The notes: generated by a model from the sequence alone, not told the origin. 64,000 nt of DNA from Xanthomonas theicola (GCF_014236795.1 NZ_CP049017.1:1032001-1096000); one strand, 5' to 3'. Positions 52,845-63,846 are shown, counted from the first letter of the stretch. A program made the numbers and translations.

Positions 52845-53918
52845 TCAGCGCGCCTGGCTGGACAATGCGATCAGACGCTCGGCGATCCTGTCGAGCGGCA
52901 GCACCTCCTGCGCGGCGCCGAGCCGGAATGCGGTGCCGGGCATGCCCCAGACGACGCTGCTGGCCTCGTCCTGGACCAGCGTGCTGGCGCCGGCCTGCAG
53001 CATTTCCAGCAGGCCGCGCGCACCGTCGTCGCCCATGCCGGTGAGCACCGCGCCGATCGCGTTGGCGCCGGCGTTGCGCGCCACCGACTGGAACAGCACG
53101 TCCACCGCCGGCTTGTGCCGGTTGACCGGCGGGCCGTCGTCGATCTTGCAGCGCCAGCGCGCACCGTCGCGGACCACCTGCAGGTGCTTGCCGCCGGGCG
53201 GCAGGTAGGCATGGCCGGGCAGGATCGCTTCGCCTTCGCTGGCCTCGCGCACCGCCATCGCCGAGTGCCGGTTGAGGCGGTCGGCGAACGCGGCGCTGAA
53301 GCCGGCGGGCAGGTGCTGGGTCATGACCACCGCCGGCGCGTCGGCCGGCATGCCTTCCAGCACCACGCGCAGCGCTTCGGTGCCGCCGGCGGAGGCGCCG
53401 ATCGCGATCAGCCGGTCGGTGGTGCGGAACTTCAGCGTGGACGCGGCGCTGGGCGGGGCCGCGCTGCCGGCGGGCCGCGGTGCGGCCGGGCGGTCGAGCG
53501 CGCGGACCTTGGCCCTGGCCGCGGCCTTGACCTTGCCGACGATTTCATCGGCGTATTCCTCCAGCCCGCGCGCCACGTCGAGCTTGGGCTTGGAGATGAA
53601 ATCGACCGCGCCCAGCGCCAGCGCCTGCAGCGTGGTGTCGGCGCCGCGTTCGGTCAGCGAGGAGATCATCACCACCGGGGTGGGCCGCAGCCGCATCAGG
53701 TTTTCCAGGAACGCCAGGCCGTCCATGCGCGGCATTTCCACGTCCAGGGTGATCACGTCCGGGTTCAACCGCTTGATCTTCTCGCGGGCCAGGATCGGGT
53801 CGGCGGCCGCGCCGACCACCTCGACGCCGGGCGCCTGCGACAGGATCTCGGTCAACATCTGCCGCACGACCGCGGAATCGTCGACGATCAACACGCGGCA
53901 AGGGGGGTCGGTATTCAT
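52845..53918 (-). CDS. cheB: chemotaxis protein-glutamate methylesterase CheB
   Basis: 357 aa. The receiver domain (residues 8-125) has [18 protein letters not shown] and the acceptor Asp in [20 protein letters not shown]. The C-terminal methylesterase has Ser in [19 protein letters not shown], His in [18 protein letters not shown] and Asp in [20 protein letters not shown]. It removes methyl groups from MCPs and deamidates them. Start at 53918 overlaps the cheD stop. Confidence 0.97.
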   Translation of the reverse strand: MNTDPPCRVLIVDDSAVVRQMLTEILSQAPGVEVVGAAADPILAREKIKRLNPDVITLDVEMPRMDGLAFLENLMRLRPTPVVMISSLTERGADTTLQALALGAVDFISKPKLDVARGLEEYADEIVGKVKAAARAKVRALDRPAAPRPAGSAAPPSAASTLKFRTTDRLIAIGASAGGTEALRVVLEGMPADAPAVVMTQHLPAGFSAAFADRLNRHSAMAVREASEGEAILPGHAYLPPGGKHLQVVRDGARWRCKIDDGPPVNRHKPAVDVLFQSVARNAGANAIGAVLTGMGDDGARGLLEMLQAGASTLVQDEASSVVWGMPGTAFRLGAAQEVLPLDRIAERLIALSSQAR

Positions 53919-54517
53919 TCGAACAACTCCACGGCTCCGGTGACCGGCGCTTTGGCCAGACGGGCGCGCACCGCCGATTCGGCGGCGGCGATTTCGGCTT
54001 CCTCGTGCGCATGCGGCAGACGTTGCACGACCACGCGCCCATTGGCGGGGAAGAACCAGATCTTGCGCGGATGGATCCCGCGCAGGTCCTCGGCCACCAC
54101 CGGAATCTGCTCGGCCTTCAGGTAGTTCAGCACGAACTCGGCGTTGCGGGTGCCGACCGGGTTGTTGGTGAAGCCCTTGAGCACGTTGCCGCCGCCGAAC
54201 ACCTTGGCTTGCAGGCGGCCGCGGTTGGCGCCGCGCTTGAGCAGATCGTTGATGAGCAGTTCCATCGCGTAGCTGCCGTAGCGCGCCGGGGCGCCGTCGC
54301 CCACTTGCCCGTCGGGCAGCATGAAATGGTTCATGCCGCCGATCTTCAGCAGCGGGTCGCGCAGGCAGGCGGCCACGCACGAGCCCAGGATCGTGGTCAG
54401 CGCGGTGTCGTCGTCCACCACCAGGTACTGGGTCGGCAGCAGCTTGGCCGCGATCGTCTGGAAGCGGGTGTCGTGGTAGCGCATCACCTGGTCGGCGGCC
54501 ATCGCGGCGGGGCTCAT
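53915..54517 (-). CDS. cheD: chemoreceptor glutamine deamidase CheD
   Basis: 200 aa. The Cys-His pair is visible in [20 protein letters not shown] and [12 protein letters not shown]. Further family motifs are [20 protein letters not shown] and [10 protein letters not shown]. It deamidates receptor glutamines and may interact with CheC-like phosphatases. Overlaps both neighbours by 4 nt, so cheR-cheD-cheB form a coupled operon. Confidence 0.95.
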   Translation of the reverse strand: MSPAAMAADQVMRYHDTRFQTIAAKLLPTQYLVVDDDTALTTILGSCVAACLRDPLLKIGGMNHFMLPDGQVGDGAPARYGSYAMELLINDLLKRGANRGRLQAKVFGGGNVLKGFTNNPVGTRNAEFVLNYLKAEQIPVVAEDLRGIHPRKIWFFPANGRVVVQRLPHAHEEAEIAAAESAVRARLAKAPVTGAVELFE

Positions 54518-55380
54518 GCGTGGACCTTGGCAGCGCGACGGTACAGGGTGCGGCCGCAGGGCTGGATCAGGTCGGCCGCATGCAGGTAGTTCTCCGAGTG
54601 GCCGGTGTAGAGCATGCCGTCCTCGTCCAGGTGCGGGATCAGCCGCGACAGGATGCCGCGCTGGGTCGGTTTGTCGAAATAGATCATCACGTTGCGGCAG
54701 AACAGGGCCAGATAGGGGCCGCTGACGTCGTAACGCGGTTCCAGCAGGTTCAATTGGCGGAATTGGAGCAGATCGCGCAGCGCCGGCACCACCCGGCACT
54801 GGCCTTCGTTGGCGCCGCTGCCGCGCTGGAAGTACTTGCGCTTGAGCGAGGGGTCCAGGCTGGAGATGCGATCGAGCGCGTACACGCCGCGCGAGGCGGT
54901 GGCCAGCACCTGGGTGTCGACGTCGGTGGCCAGGATCCGCACCGGCGGGGTCAGCGTGCCGAACGCCTCGCAGGCGGTGATCGCCAGCGAGTAGGGCTCT
55001 TCGCCGGTGGACGCGGCGCACGACCAGATATGCAGCGGCGCCGCGGCGGCATGCGCGTGCAGTTCCTCGCGCAGGCGTTCGAAGTGGTGTGGCTCGCGGA
55101 AGAACGAGGTCAGGTTGGTGGTCAGCGCATTGGTGAACGCCTCCCACTCGTCGCCGCCGTCGCGCTCCAGCCAGTCCAGGTACTCGTGGAACGAACGCAG
55201 GCCGAGCGTACGCAGGCGCCGCGACAGGCGGCCGTAGACCATGTCGCGCTTGGCCGGGGCCAGCGCGATGCCTGCCTTCTGGTAGATCAGGTCGCAGACC
55301 CGCTTGAAGTCGCGATCGCTGAATTCGAAATCGCGATTATCGGCACCGGGATGGGGCAGGGAGGACGTTGGAGTGGCCAT
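54514..55380 (-). CDS. cheR: chemotaxis protein methyltransferase CheR
   Basis: 288 aa. The N-terminal helical domain binds receptor ([20 protein letters not shown]). The SAM-binding core has [39 protein letters not shown] and [18 protein letters not shown]. It methylates MCP glutamates; the MCPs here end in a WQEF tail that could recruit it. The ATG at 55380 lies 29 bp from a FliA promoter. Confidence 0.96.
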   Translation of the reverse strand: MATPTSSLPHPGADNRDFEFSDRDFKRVCDLIYQKAGIALAPAKRDMVYGRLSRRLRTLGLRSFHEYLDWLERDGGDEWEAFTNALTTNLTSFFREPHHFERLREELHAHAAAAPLHIWSCAASTGEEPYSLAITACEAFGTLTPPVRILATDVDTQVLATASRGVYALDRISSLDPSLKRKYFQRGSGANEGQCRVVPALRDLLQFRQLNLLEPRYDVSGPYLALFCRNVMIYFDKPTQRGILSRLIPHLDEDGMLYTGHSENYLHAADLIQPCGRTLYRRAAKVHA

Positions 55381-55408
55381 GGTTCGCAGCGTTGGTCGGT
55401 CTATCGAG

Positions 55409-55435
55409 TTATCGGCTGGCGCAAGGCGAAATTGA
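55409..55435 (-). promoter_or_regulatory. FliA (sigma-28) promoter of cheRDB
   Basis: Minus strand: TCAATTTC, 11-nt spacer, GCCGATAA, against the consensus TAAAGTTT-N11-GCCGATAA. The -10 is perfect and the spacer exact. Confidence 0.85.
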
Positions 55436-55465
55436 CCGCGGCAGCGCACGCGGCCGCCGCCGAGG

Positions 55466-57727
55466 TCAGAACTCCTGCCACTGGCCCTCCTCGGCGGCGA
55501 CGCGCGCCGGATTCGCGGCGCTGCGCAGGCGCGGCGCCGGCCGCGGCGCGCTCGCCACGGATCTGGGCTTGGCCCGGACCGGCGCTGCGGCGGGCGCGGC
55601 CGGCGCGGCAGGCGCCGCCGCCGTGCCGCCGCGCGGGTCCAGCTTGAACTCGGCGATGGCCGCGCCGAGCTGGCTGGCCTGGGCCTGCATGGTGTGCGCG
55701 GCGGCGGTGGCTTCCTCGACCAGCGCGGCGTTTCGCTGGGTGGCTTCGTCCATCTGGGCGATGGTCCGGTTGACCTGCTCGATGCCGGCGTACTGCTCCT
55801 GCGAGGCGGCGGCGATCTCGCCCATGATGTCGGTGACGCGCTGCACCGAGGACACGATCTCCTGCATGGTGCGCCCCGCGTCGTCGACCAGCGCCGAGCC
55901 TTCGGCGACGCGGGCGACCGACGCGTCGATCAGGCCCTTGATCTCCTTGGCGGCGCCGGCCGAGCGCTGGGCCAGGGTGCGCACCTCGCTGGCGACCACC
56001 GCGAAGCCGCGGCCCTGCTCGCCGGCGCGCGCGGCCTCCACCGCGGCGTTGAGCGCCAGGATGTTGGTCTGGAAGGCGATGCCGTCGATGACGCCGATGA
56101 TGTCGGCGATCTTCTTCGACGAGGTCTGGATGCCGCTCATGGTGGTCACCACCTGGCCGACCACCGCGCCGCCCTGCGAGGCCACCGCGGCGGCGCCGAC
56201 CGCGAGTTGGTTGGCCTGGCGCGCGTGCTCGGCGTTCTGCTTGACGGTGGAGGTCAGTTCTTCCATCGAGGCGGCGGTCTCTTCCAGGCTGGCGGCCTGC
56301 TGTTCGGTGCGCCGCGACAGGTCGTCGTTGCCGGCGGCGATCTCGCCGGATGCCTGGTCGATGCTCAACGCGACGTTCTGGATACGGCCGACGATGGCGG
56401 CCAGCTGCCCGGCGCTGGCATTGGCGTCCTCGCGCATGGAGGCGAACACGCCCTGGAACTGGCCGTGCATGCGCGCGGTCAGGTCGCCGGCGGCGATGGC
56501 CTGCAGCAGGGTCGACAGCTCGCCCAGATTGCGGTCGCTGACCTGCATCATCGCGTTGAGATCCTGGACCATGGCGCGGAAGTCGTACTGGAAGCGATCC
56601 GCGTCGCCGCGCGCGCTGAAGTCGCCGGCCGCGGCGGATTCGGCCAGATGCTTGAGCTGCCGGCTCATCGCCAGCAGGTTGGTTTTGACCGTGTCCACGG
56701 CCTCGGTGACGACCGCCTTCTCGCCGGGCAGGCGCTCCATGTCCTCGGACAGGTCGCCGACCGCATAGCGCTGGACGATCTGCACCAGGCGCATCTTCAC
56801 CGCGATGTGCGCTGCGACCAGCGCGTTGCTGCCGCGGACCATGCGCCCGTAGTCGCCGGGGAAGGCCGCCTCGTCCATGCGGTAGCTGATCGTGCCCTGC
56901 TCGTGGCGCAGCGCCATCTCGTTCTGCGCCTCGATCACCTGGCGAATGCGGTTGCGCATGTCCAGCATGTCGCCCATCAACTGGCCGACCTCGTCGTTGG
57001 AGCGGGGCCGCGCCACGCTGTCCAGTTCGCCGCGGGCGATCGCCTGCGACAGCTGCCGCGCCGCGTCCAGCTGCTGTACGATGCCGCGCGAGATCAGCCA
57101 GCCGACACCGGCGGCGGCGAGGATGGTCAGCCCCAGCAGGGCCAGGATCAACACCTTGGTTTGCGACAGCTGGGCGCTGGTCCGGTCCATTTCCCGGTTC
57201 AGCTGGACGAGGTTGTAGGCGGTGAGCGCCACGATCCGCTCGAACAGCTCGCGCCGCAGCGGCCGCGACCGGGTGTCGGAGACCGCCTGCGCGCCGGCGA
57301 TGTCGCCGGTCCGCAACGCATCGCCCATCAAGGTGTTGGTATGCAGGTACGCCTCCAGCTTTTCCTTGACCCCGGCATACATCTGCGCCTGTTCGGGGCC
57401 CAGTGTCATTTTCTCGATGATCGCCTGGTTCTTCGCCATTTCCGCGCGCACCTTCAGCATGCGCTTGCCGTAGTCGGCCACTGCCTCCGCATCGTTGGCT
57501 TGCGCCATCTGCTCCAGTTCGTAGGTGCGGAACTCGCCAAGCTGCGCGCGCACCTCGACCAGTGCCTGGGCGACCGGCACCCAGTCGACCCGGATGCGCC
57601 TGAGTTCGTTCACCGACAAGGTGGTGCGCGAGTAGGTGAAGGTACCCAGCATCACGGTTAGCAGCGTGATCAGGATGAAGGCGAAGATCAGCTTGTCGCG
57701 GATTTTCAGTTGCTTGAAGAAGTTCAT
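55466..57727 (-). CDS. methyl-accepting chemotaxis protein, four-helix-bundle sensor
   Basis: 753 aa. TM1 near residues 12-32 ([20 protein letters not shown]), a periplasmic four-helix-bundle sensor to about 185, TM2 near 190-212 ([20 protein letters not shown]), then HAMP and a second HAMP-like stretch. The kinase-control hairpin has its tip at [20 protein letters not shown]. The C-terminal Ala/Pro-rich linker ends QWQEF, a CheR/CheB-tether-like pentapeptide. Starts 55 bp after the orphan sensor gene at 57783 and is probably co-transcribed with it. Confidence 0.94.
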   Translation of the reverse strand: MNFFKQLKIRDKLIFAFILITLLTVMLGTFTYSRTTLSVNELRRIRVDWVPVAQALVEVRAQLGEFRTYELEQMAQANDAEAVADYGKRMLKVRAEMAKNQAIIEKMTLGPEQAQMYAGVKEKLEAYLHTNTLMGDALRTGDIAGAQAVSDTRSRPLRRELFERIVALTAYNLVQLNREMDRTSAQLSQTKVLILALLGLTILAAAGVGWLISRGIVQQLDAARQLSQAIARGELDSVARPRSNDEVGQLMGDMLDMRNRIRQVIEAQNEMALRHEQGTISYRMDEAAFPGDYGRMVRGSNALVAAHIAVKMRLVQIVQRYAVGDLSEDMERLPGEKAVVTEAVDTVKTNLLAMSRQLKHLAESAAAGDFSARGDADRFQYDFRAMVQDLNAMMQVSDRNLGELSTLLQAIAAGDLTARMHGQFQGVFASMREDANASAGQLAAIVGRIQNVALSIDQASGEIAAGNDDLSRRTEQQAASLEETAASMEELTSTVKQNAEHARQANQLAVGAAAVASQGGAVVGQVVTTMSGIQTSSKKIADIIGVIDGIAFQTNILALNAAVEAARAGEQGRGFAVVASEVRTLAQRSAGAAKEIKGLIDASVARVAEGSALVDDAGRTMQEIVSSVQRVTDIMGEIAAASQEQYAGIEQVNRTIAQMDEATQRNAALVEEATAAAHTMQAQASQLGAAIAEFKLDPRGGTAAAPAAPAAPAAAPVRAKPRSVASAPRPAPRLRSAANPARVAAEEGQWQEF

Positions 57728-57782
57728 GGCATTTCCGTGTGCAGCCGGGGAATGGGGTGGAGGCGCTGGTCGGCTGGTGCGG

Positions 57783-58352
57783 CTAGCGCACGGCGTAGGC
57801 AAGCCCGCTGGCGGCGGACTGCTGCGCGCGCTCGGCATTGAGGTCGCTCAGTTCCATCAGGTCGGCCAACAGCGTCCGGCGCAACGGCAGCAGTTGCTGC
57901 GCGGCCAGACGGCCGGCGCGGTCGCGGTCGCCGGCATGCACCGTGGCGCCGAGCTGCCGGTGCAGCTGCAGATAGCGGTCCAGCTTGGCCTGGATCTCGG
58001 CGAAGCGGCGCGCTTCCTCGCCATCGGGCGTGGTCGCCTTGTAGATCGCCAACTGCTCGCGTACTCCCTGCAGCACCCGCTGCATGCGTCGGTCGTGATC
58101 GGCAACCTCTGCGGCGTCGCCGGTCCAGGCGATCTGCGCCATCTCGTAGAGACCCAGTTCCGCCAGCTGCGCGCGCAGTTCGCGCAGGGCCATCGCCGAC
58201 GGCGCCTGGTGGATCTGCAGCCGCTGCAGCCGTTCGCGCGACTCGTCGAGCGTGTGCGTGCTCAGGCGTGCGGCCGCGACGACCACGCCGGCACCGAGCA
58301 GGCACAGCAGCGAGGCGATCAACGAGGATTTCAGATCGATGTGGCGTGGCAT
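57783..58352 (-). CDS. MCP-like orphan four-helix-bundle sensor without signalling domain
   Basis: 189 residues. One membrane segment ([20 protein letters not shown], near 10-29) is followed by a periplasmic four-helix-bundle domain ([24 protein letters not shown], here [40 protein letters not shown]). This matches the sensor of the adjacent MCP in pattern, but the frame stops at the point where TM2 would begin, with no HAMP or signalling hairpin. It has its own FliA promoter and a complete start, so it may be a real short protein rather than debris. Confidence 0.7.
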   Translation of the reverse strand: MPRHIDLKSSLIASLLCLLGAGVVVAAARLSTHTLDESRERLQRLQIHQAPSAMALRELRAQLAELGLYEMAQIAWTGDAAEVADHDRRMQRVLQGVREQLAIYKATTPDGEEARRFAEIQAKLDRYLQLHRQLGATVHAGDRDRAGRLAAQQLLPLRRTLLADLMELSDLNAERAQQSAASGLAYAVR

Positions 58353-58426
58353 CTCGTGCTCCCAAGGCGGCAACGGCGACGACACGGACCCGATCAAGCG
58401 CATTGCGTCCATGTGTCGTTGAACAG

Positions 58427-58453
58427 TTATCGACCCTGCGGCGGCGCGCTTGA
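58427..58453 (-). promoter_or_regulatory. FliA (sigma-28) promoter of the orphan sensor/MCP pair
   Basis: Minus strand: TCAAGCGC, 11-nt spacer, GTCGATAA, about 75 bp before the orphan sensor start. One mismatch in the -10. Confidence 0.7.
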
Positions 58454-58713
58454 GCCGGTCCGTGGGCGCATCCGGGCAACTGGGATGCCAGTCCTGGTCT
58501 GCAAGCGGGGCAGTCGTGATCGGAGCTGTGCCCGGTCCGTTTCGGCGACCGCCGAGCGTGTGCCTGGCGACGGTGCGGCGCGGTGGCAGATCGGACAAGC
58601 ATGCGACACGAAGAATGCCTTCGAGCGATTCCGAACGTTTTGACGGCGCAGCGGCGGCAAGGTTGCGACTTGGATCGCGTCTGCCGCCGGTGCACGCCGG
58701 AGCGGCCCATGGC

Positions 58714-58741
58714 AAAAAATCCCCGGCGCCAGGCCGGGGAT
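58714..58741 (-). terminator. intrinsic terminator after the second MCP
   Basis: On the minus strand a TCCCCGGC/GCCGGGGA stem is followed by TTTTTT. It lies about 37 bp after the MCP stop at 58778 and separates that transcript from the orphan sensor operon. Confidence 0.85.
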
Positions 58742-58777
58742 CGGGGAGAGCCGCAACGTCGCGCTGCCGCTGCCGCG

Positions 58778-61156
58778 TCAGAACTCCTGCCAGTCCGAAT
58801 CGGCCAGTGCCGGTTCGGACCGCTTGGCGCGCACGGCCACGGCCGGCTTGCTCGATGCCACTGCGACCGGCTTTTTCGCCGCCGTCCGGATCGGATGCGG
58901 ATGCGGCGGCGCCACCGGCGCGCTGGCCGCGGACCGCTCCACGCGGAAGATCGAGACCGCCTCGGTCAGCTGCCCGGCCTGCTCTTCCATCGAGCGCGCC
59001 GCCGCGGTGGCTTCCTCCACCAGCGCCGCGTTTTGCTGGGTGGTCTCGTCCATCTGGGTGACGGTCTGGTTGACCTGCTCGATGCCGGCCGACTGTTCCT
59101 GCGAGGCGGCGGAGATCTCGCCCATGATGTCGGTGACGCGCTGCACCGAGGACACGATCTCGCTCATGGTCTGGCCTGCCTGGCGCACCAGCGCCGAGCC
59201 GTTGGCGACCTGGCCGACCGAGGCGTCGATCAGGGCCTTGATCTCCTTGGCGGCAGTGGCCGAGCGCTGGGCCAGGGTGCGCACTTCGCTGGCGACCACC
59301 GCGAAGCCGCGGCCCTGCTCGCCGGCGCGCGCGGCTTCCACTGCGGCGTTGAGCGCCAGGATGTTGGTCTGGAAGGCGATGCCGTCGATCACCGAGATGA
59401 TGTCGGCGATCTTCTTCGACGAGGTCTGGATGCCGCTCATCGTGCTCACCACCTGGCCGACCACGTCGCCGCCCTGCGAGGCGACCGCGGCGGCGCCGGC
59501 CGCGAGCTGGTTGGCCTGGCGCGCGTGCTCGGCGTTCTGCTTGACGGTGGAGGTCAGTTCTTCCATCGAGGCGGCGGTCTCTTCCAGGCTGGCGGCCTGC
59601 TGCTCGGTGCGCCGCGACAGGTCGCCGTTGCCCGAGGCGATCTCGCCGGCGGCGGCGTTGATCGCGAGCGCGGCATGCTGGATGCGGCCGACGATGCCGG
59701 CCAACTGCCCGGCGGTGGCATTGGCGTCGTCGCGCATCGTTGCGAACACGCCCTGGAAATCGCCGTGCATGCGCGCGGTCAGGTCGCCCTGCGACAGCGC
59801 GGTCAGCAGCTGCGAGACCTGCGCGATGCTGTCGCCGTTGGCCTGTAGCAGGCCGTTGAGCTGCTGCGCCAGCTGCAGGAAGAAGCCCTGCTTGCCATCG
59901 GTGGCGACGCGCCCGGACAGGTCGCCGGCGGCGGCGGCCTGCACGATCCTGGCCACTTCCTGTTCGACCTGAACCTCGATGGTGCGGTCGCGCGACTCGC
60001 ACACGAAGCCGACATGCTTGCCGTGCGCGTCGCGGATGCTGGACACGATCTGGGCGATGTGGGCATGGCCATACACCATCTCGCGCTCGGCGATGCCCTG
60101 CTTCTCGATCGTGGCCATGGTCCGGGTATCGATCTGGTTGCCCTGTTCCAGGACCGACAGCGGCGAGCCGACCAGCGGCATGCTCGAATCGAACGCCGGG
60201 GCGACGCTGCGGATCTGGTCGGCGTACTTGTCGACGATGCCCTGCATCGCCGGGTTGGCGTAGACGATGGTGTAGTCCAGGTCGGCGATGGACATGCCGG
60301 TGGAGGAGTTGTCCAGCGCGGTGCGGATGCGCAGGTTCTCCGCCGCCACCGCCGCGTCGCGCTCGGTACGTTCGCGCAGGTCCTGCTGCATGCGCTTGAG
60401 CGCCTGCAGCAGTTCGCCGATCTCGTCCTTGCCGCTGGCGTCGATGTGCCCGTCGAGCTTGCCGCCGGCGACATCGTTGGCGATCTTGACCGCGCTGCGC
60501 ACGTTGTTGGCCAGCATGCGCCCGAACAGCCAGGCCAGGCCCACGGCGCCGGCGACGCCGATCAGCAGGCAGACCAGCAGGGTGGCGGAAGACTGGCGGT
60601 AGGTGCCGGCGGCGGTCTTGGCGGCGGCCTTGGCCTGTCGGTCGTTCTCGGCGATCAGTTCGATCACGTCGGCGACCATCTTATTGTGCAGGGTGCGGGT
60701 CTCGCCGGCGAAGGTGTCGATCGCGTCGTCGTGCAGTTCCAGCTGCAGCAGCTCCTCGACCGACCGGTAGGAGTCGCTGGCCTTCTTCCAGTCGGCGACG
60801 AGGCGCTCATAGATGGCGCGTTCCCGCGGACTGCCGATCAGCGACGGATAATCGGCGATGATGCCGTCCATCTGTTTCTTCAGCGCGATCCTGCGCGCTT
60901 CGGCTTCTTTCTTGACCGAGGCGCTGCTGCGGATCAAGGCCTGGTAGGCCGCATTGCGGTATTCGCCCAGGATGCCGCGCATCTCGCCACCGGTGCGCAC
61001 GCTGGGCACCACCTGCCGGGAGACGTCGTCGGCGACCCTGTTGAGCGAATTGAGTCCGCCATAGGCGGCCAGCCCCTGGATCACCATGATGGCCAGCACC
61101 AGGCCGAACGCCAGCATCAGCTTCGGCATCAGCTTCAGATTCTTTATCCACTGCAT
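58778..61156 (-). CDS. methyl-accepting chemotaxis protein with PAS domain
   Basis: 792 aa. TM1 near residues 10-30 ([20 protein letters not shown]), a periplasmic four-helix-bundle region, TM2 near 195 ([20 protein letters not shown]), then HAMP. A PAS domain follows ([35 protein letters not shown]) that could sense redox or small ligands. The signalling hairpin has the usual tip, and the tail ends DWQEF. ATG 61156 is preferred over 61180 because GGGGAAGAG lies just upstream. Confidence 0.94.
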   Translation of the reverse strand: MQWIKNLKLMPKLMLAFGLVLAIMVIQGLAAYGGLNSLNRVADDVSRQVVPSVRTGGEMRGILGEYRNAAYQALIRSSASVKKEAEARRIALKKQMDGIIADYPSLIGSPRERAIYERLVADWKKASDSYRSVEELLQLELHDDAIDTFAGETRTLHNKMVADVIELIAENDRQAKAAAKTAAGTYRQSSATLLVCLLIGVAGAVGLAWLFGRMLANNVRSAVKIANDVAGGKLDGHIDASGKDEIGELLQALKRMQQDLRERTERDAAVAAENLRIRTALDNSSTGMSIADLDYTIVYANPAMQGIVDKYADQIRSVAPAFDSSMPLVGSPLSVLEQGNQIDTRTMATIEKQGIAEREMVYGHAHIAQIVSSIRDAHGKHVGFVCESRDRTIEVQVEQEVARIVQAAAAGDLSGRVATDGKQGFFLQLAQQLNGLLQANGDSIAQVSQLLTALSQGDLTARMHGDFQGVFATMRDDANATAGQLAGIVGRIQHAALAINAAAGEIASGNGDLSRRTEQQAASLEETAASMEELTSTVKQNAEHARQANQLAAGAAAVASQGGDVVGQVVSTMSGIQTSSKKIADIISVIDGIAFQTNILALNAAVEAARAGEQGRGFAVVASEVRTLAQRSATAAKEIKALIDASVGQVANGSALVRQAGQTMSEIVSSVQRVTDIMGEISAASQEQSAGIEQVNQTVTQMDETTQQNAALVEEATAAARSMEEQAGQLTEAVSIFRVERSAASAPVAPPHPHPIRTAAKKPVAVASSKPAVAVRAKRSEPALADSDWQEF

Positions 61157-61255
61157 GAACTCTTCCCCTTGGTTCAACAACGGCGGCGAACACCAAAAAA
61201 CGCAAGCGCCGCCCGGCCAGGCGCGCGAAAGGTTCCGGTGCGGTGGCGCTTGGTC

Positions 61256-61636
61256 CTACTTGATCGTGGCCAGCTTCAGGCTGGACGGCGCGCTGACCTG
61301 GATCTCGGCGCGCGAGCTGTCGCGTTCGATCTTGCCGAGCACGCACACGTCCTTGCCTTCCAGGGTCTCCGGCGGGAAGCCGAACTTGGCGCGGTCGGCG
61401 CCGGCGATGCGTGCGGAGAAGGTATGGCGCGGGAACATGCCGCCCATGTACAGGAAGGTCGGCTCGCCTTCGGAGTTCTGCGCATACTTGGCCTTCTCGA
61501 CCTTGCCGCAGACCATGCCGTCCTTGCCGACGAAACGTGTCGCCATTTCCGGTGGGATCATCTGCTGCGACTGGGCCAAGGCGCCCGGGCTGGCGGCGAG
61601 CAGCAGGACCAACAGCAGGGGAAAGTTCGGCTTCAT
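61256..61636 (-). CDS. small secreted protein of the chemotaxis block
   Basis: 126 residues with a Sec signal peptide (FPLLLVLLLAASPGALAQ, cut after ALA). The mature part, MVCGKVEKAKYAQNSEGEPT, FLYMGGMFPRHTFSARIAGA and KDVCVLGKIERDSSRAEIQV, looks like a small OB-type beta barrel with two Cys. Periplasmic. It has a FliA promoter and precedes the PAS-MCP by 99 bp, so it is probably co-expressed with motility. Function unknown. Confidence 0.75.
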   Translation of the reverse strand: MKPNFPLLLVLLLAASPGALAQSQQMIPPEMATRFVGKDGMVCGKVEKAKYAQNSEGEPTFLYMGGMFPRHTFSARIAGADRAKFGFPPETLEGKDVCVLGKIERDSSRAEIQVSAPSSLKLATIK

Positions 61637-61702
61637 GGGGAAACAACTCCGTAGGGGGGGGCGAATGGGTCGACCCGGTTGCTGCAGTGGGTCACCTACC
61701 AG

Positions 61703-61729
61703 GTATCGGCGTGGCGGGGCCGAACTTGA
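61703..61729 (-). promoter_or_regulatory. FliA (sigma-28) promoter of the secreted protein/MCP operon
   Basis: Minus strand: TCAAGTTC, 11-nt spacer, GCCGATAC, 67 bp before ATG 61636. Confidence 0.8.
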
Positions 61730-61764
61730 CCTATACAAGTGATAAGCAGTTCGCAGTTCCGAAC

Positions 61765-61790
61765 AAAAAACCCGCCGGTGGGACGGCGGG
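61765..61790 (-). terminator. intrinsic terminator after cheW
   Basis: On the minus strand CCCGCCG TCCCAC CGGCGGG is followed by TTTTTT, 27 bp after the cheW stop. The GGGACTC that follows on the plus strand (61793-61799) is a single unit and not part of an inverted-repeat element. Confidence 0.9.
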
Positions 61791-61816
61791 TCGGGACTCG
61801 CGTGGGCGGCCGCGGC

Positions 61817-62308
61817 TCAGGCGGCTTCGTCGACGTGCGCGTGCTGGCTCAGGTCGGCGCTGTCGAGCAGCGTCTCGATGTCCAGCAGGATCAGCATCTT
61901 GTCGTCCTGGGTGCCGATGCCGGAGATGAAGCGGGTGTCCACCGCGGCGCCGAATTCGGGCGTCGGCCGGATCTGCTCGGCGTTCAGCGGGATCACGTCG
62001 GAGACGCTGTCCACGACGATGCCGACCACGCGGTCCTCGACATTGAGCACGATCATCACGGTGAAGGCGTCGTAGCGCGCTTCCTTCAGCCGCAGCTTCA
62101 GGCGCAGGTCGATCACCGGGACGATGGTGCCGCGCAGGTTGATCACGCCCTTGATGTACTCCGGGGCGTCCGGCACCCGGGTGACCGAGTCGTAGCCACG
62201 GATCTCCTGCACCTTCAGGATATCGACGCCGTAGTGCTCTTCGCCGAGGGTGAAGCTGAGGAATTCGCCGCCGGTGGCGCCGGAGGCGGAGGTGTTCTTG
62301 TCGTTCAT
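61817..62308 (-). CDS. cheW: chemotaxis coupling protein CheW
   Basis: 163 aa scaffold linking CheA to receptors. EFLSFTLGEEHYGVDILKVQ, YIKGVINLRGTIVPVIDLRL (the conserved Arg-Gly loop) and FISGIGTQDDKMLILLDIET are typical. It stands alone under its own FliA promoter. Confidence 0.96.
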   Translation of the reverse strand: MNDKNTSASGATGGEFLSFTLGEEHYGVDILKVQEIRGYDSVTRVPDAPEYIKGVINLRGTIVPVIDLRLKLRLKEARYDAFTVMIVLNVEDRVVGIVVDSVSDVIPLNAEQIRPTPEFGAAVDTRFISGIGTQDDKMLILLDIETLLDSADLSQHAHVDEAA

Positions 62309-62362
62309 CGTGTGCTCCTGGTGCGCACGGGATTGCGGTAAGGGGAAAACGGCGCATGCACT

Positions 62363-62389
62363 AGATCGGCGCGCCGGTGCAGAACTTTA
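62363..62389 (-). promoter_or_regulatory. FliA (sigma-28) promoter of cheW
   Basis: Minus strand: TAAAGTTC, 11-nt spacer, GCCGATCT; the -35 has seven of eight consensus bases. It is 54 bp before ATG 62308. Confidence 0.85.
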
Positions 62390-62415
62390 GCGGTCCGCCG
62401 CAGGCCCGGGCGCAG

Positions 62416-63198
62416 CTAGGACAGCACCCCGCTCTTGCGCGCGCTGCGCTGGCGCTCGATGCGGAAGATGTAGCGCTGGATCACCGCATCCGCGCCGCGC
62501 GGCAGGTCGACGAAGCGCAGTCCCACCCGCAGCGTCTGCTGGCCATTGCCCAGCGTGTGCGGATGCATGTTGCAGACCTGCAGGGTCAGGCCGATCGCAT
62601 CGGCGTCGGGCAGCTGCAGCACGCAGCGCGGATAGTGCTGCCGGTTCTGCGGCAGCGGCTGGCCCGGCGCCAACGCCAGCGCCAGGCCGCCGCCGCTGAT
62701 GTCCAGCACCCGCAGCAGCAGTTCGGTGGGCGGGCTGGCATCGTCCAGCCGCAGCACGCACAGCGGCGGTTCGGTGATCGGCGTTTCCAGCCGGAAGTGT
62801 TCGCGGCGCTGCCGGTAGTACAGCGAATCGGGCAGCGGCGCGCGGAATCCGGCAACGCCGCCGTGCGCGACCCGTTCGTGGCCCTGGATGCGGAAGCGCA
62901 CGCCGACCTTGTCCAGCTGCGTGAAGCACAGCAGGTACTCGGCCTGCTCGGCAGAGCGGTTGTTGGTCTCGTTGAAGCTCAGGTCCAGCAGCAGGCTGTC
63001 CTGGTCCAATTCCAGCAGCGCGGTCGAAAACGACAGGTCGCGGCCGCCCAGATACGCGCTGACCTGGGAGCGCTGGTTGATCAGCGACTGCAGCAGCTGC
63101 CGGACCTGCCGCCGGTTGGTCAACAGAAAGCGGGCGTCCTGGTCCGGCTCCGCGTGCGCGGACGGTTCGGTGGAGTCGCTGGAGATGCCTTCGGCCAT
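62416..63198 (-). CDS. YcgR-like flagellar brake protein (PilZ domain)
   Basis: 260 residues. The N-terminal YcgR domain ([20 protein letters not shown]) precedes a PilZ domain with the cyclic-di-GMP-binding [12 protein letters not shown] (RxxxR) near residue 130 and [12 protein letters not shown] (D/NxSxxG) near 168. When cyclic-di-GMP is high such proteins slow or bias the flagellar motor, and RpfG and the GGDEF protein in this window act on the same messenger. A FliA-like promoter lies upstream. Confidence 0.9.
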
Positions 63199-63256
63199 GT
63201 GCGCAACGGAAGTGATGGAATGAATGGGGCGGCCCGGTTTCGCCCGTCCCACGTTC

Positions 63257-63283
63257 CTATCGGCCGGTTCCGGCTTTTTTGTA
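63257..63283 (-). promoter_or_regulatory. possible FliA promoter of the PilZ gene
   Basis: Minus strand: TACAAAAA, 11-nt spacer, GCCGATAG, 59 bp before ATG 63198. Good -10, weak -35. Confidence 0.55.
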
Positions 63284-63289
63284 GCCTGA

Positions 63290-63654
63290 ATGCGGTTCGA
63301 CGCTGCCGGCGCGGCCGGCCGCCGCCGCGGGTGAACGCGGCGCGCGCGCACCCGTTCGCCGGCCTGGCATCGCATCGGCTGCGCGCTGGCGGCGGCTTGC
63401 TCGACCAGCCGCTCAGGGTGCTCACCACCTGGCCGACCGCTTCGCCGTCCTGCGAGGCGACCGCGGCGGCGCCGGCCGCGAGCTGGTCGGCTTGCGCGCG
63501 CGGTGCGCTGCTCGACGGCCCAGGTCGGCTGTTCCATCGAGGCGGCGGTCTCTTCCAGGCTGGCGGCCTGCTGCTCGGTGCGCCGCGACGGGTCGCCGTC
63601 GCCGGCGTCGGTGCGGGCCTCGCCCGGCACGTTGCGCACGCGCAGGTTCTGCAA
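63290..63654 (-). pseudogene. decayed MCP signalling-domain fragment
   Basis: Pieces of an MCP signalling hairpin appear in different frames. They are [19 protein letters not shown] (63587-63531), [20 protein letters not shown] and QVVSTLSG (63495-63412), then [20 protein letters not shown] (to about 63350). About 100 residues around the hairpin tip are deleted between the second and third piece. No functional product is possible. Confidence 0.75.
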
Positions 63655-63846
63655 GCCACCAGGCGCCGCGACCGTGCACGACCCGTTGCATCGGCGCGTG
63701 GGAACGCGATCGGGCGGCGCGTCGATGCAACTGCTTGGCCGGTGAACGGTGGTCTGGCGGGCCGCTCCGGCGGCAGCGTCTCTTCGCTGCCGGCCGCGTT
63801 GCCTTCAAGCGCTCGCCATGCCGACGTGCGGCATGGCGAGCCGTGC

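Noticed and set aside
61793..61799. third GGGACTC inverted-repeat element near cheW
   Set aside because: Only a single heptad occurs there, next to an ordinary terminator, without an inverted partner.
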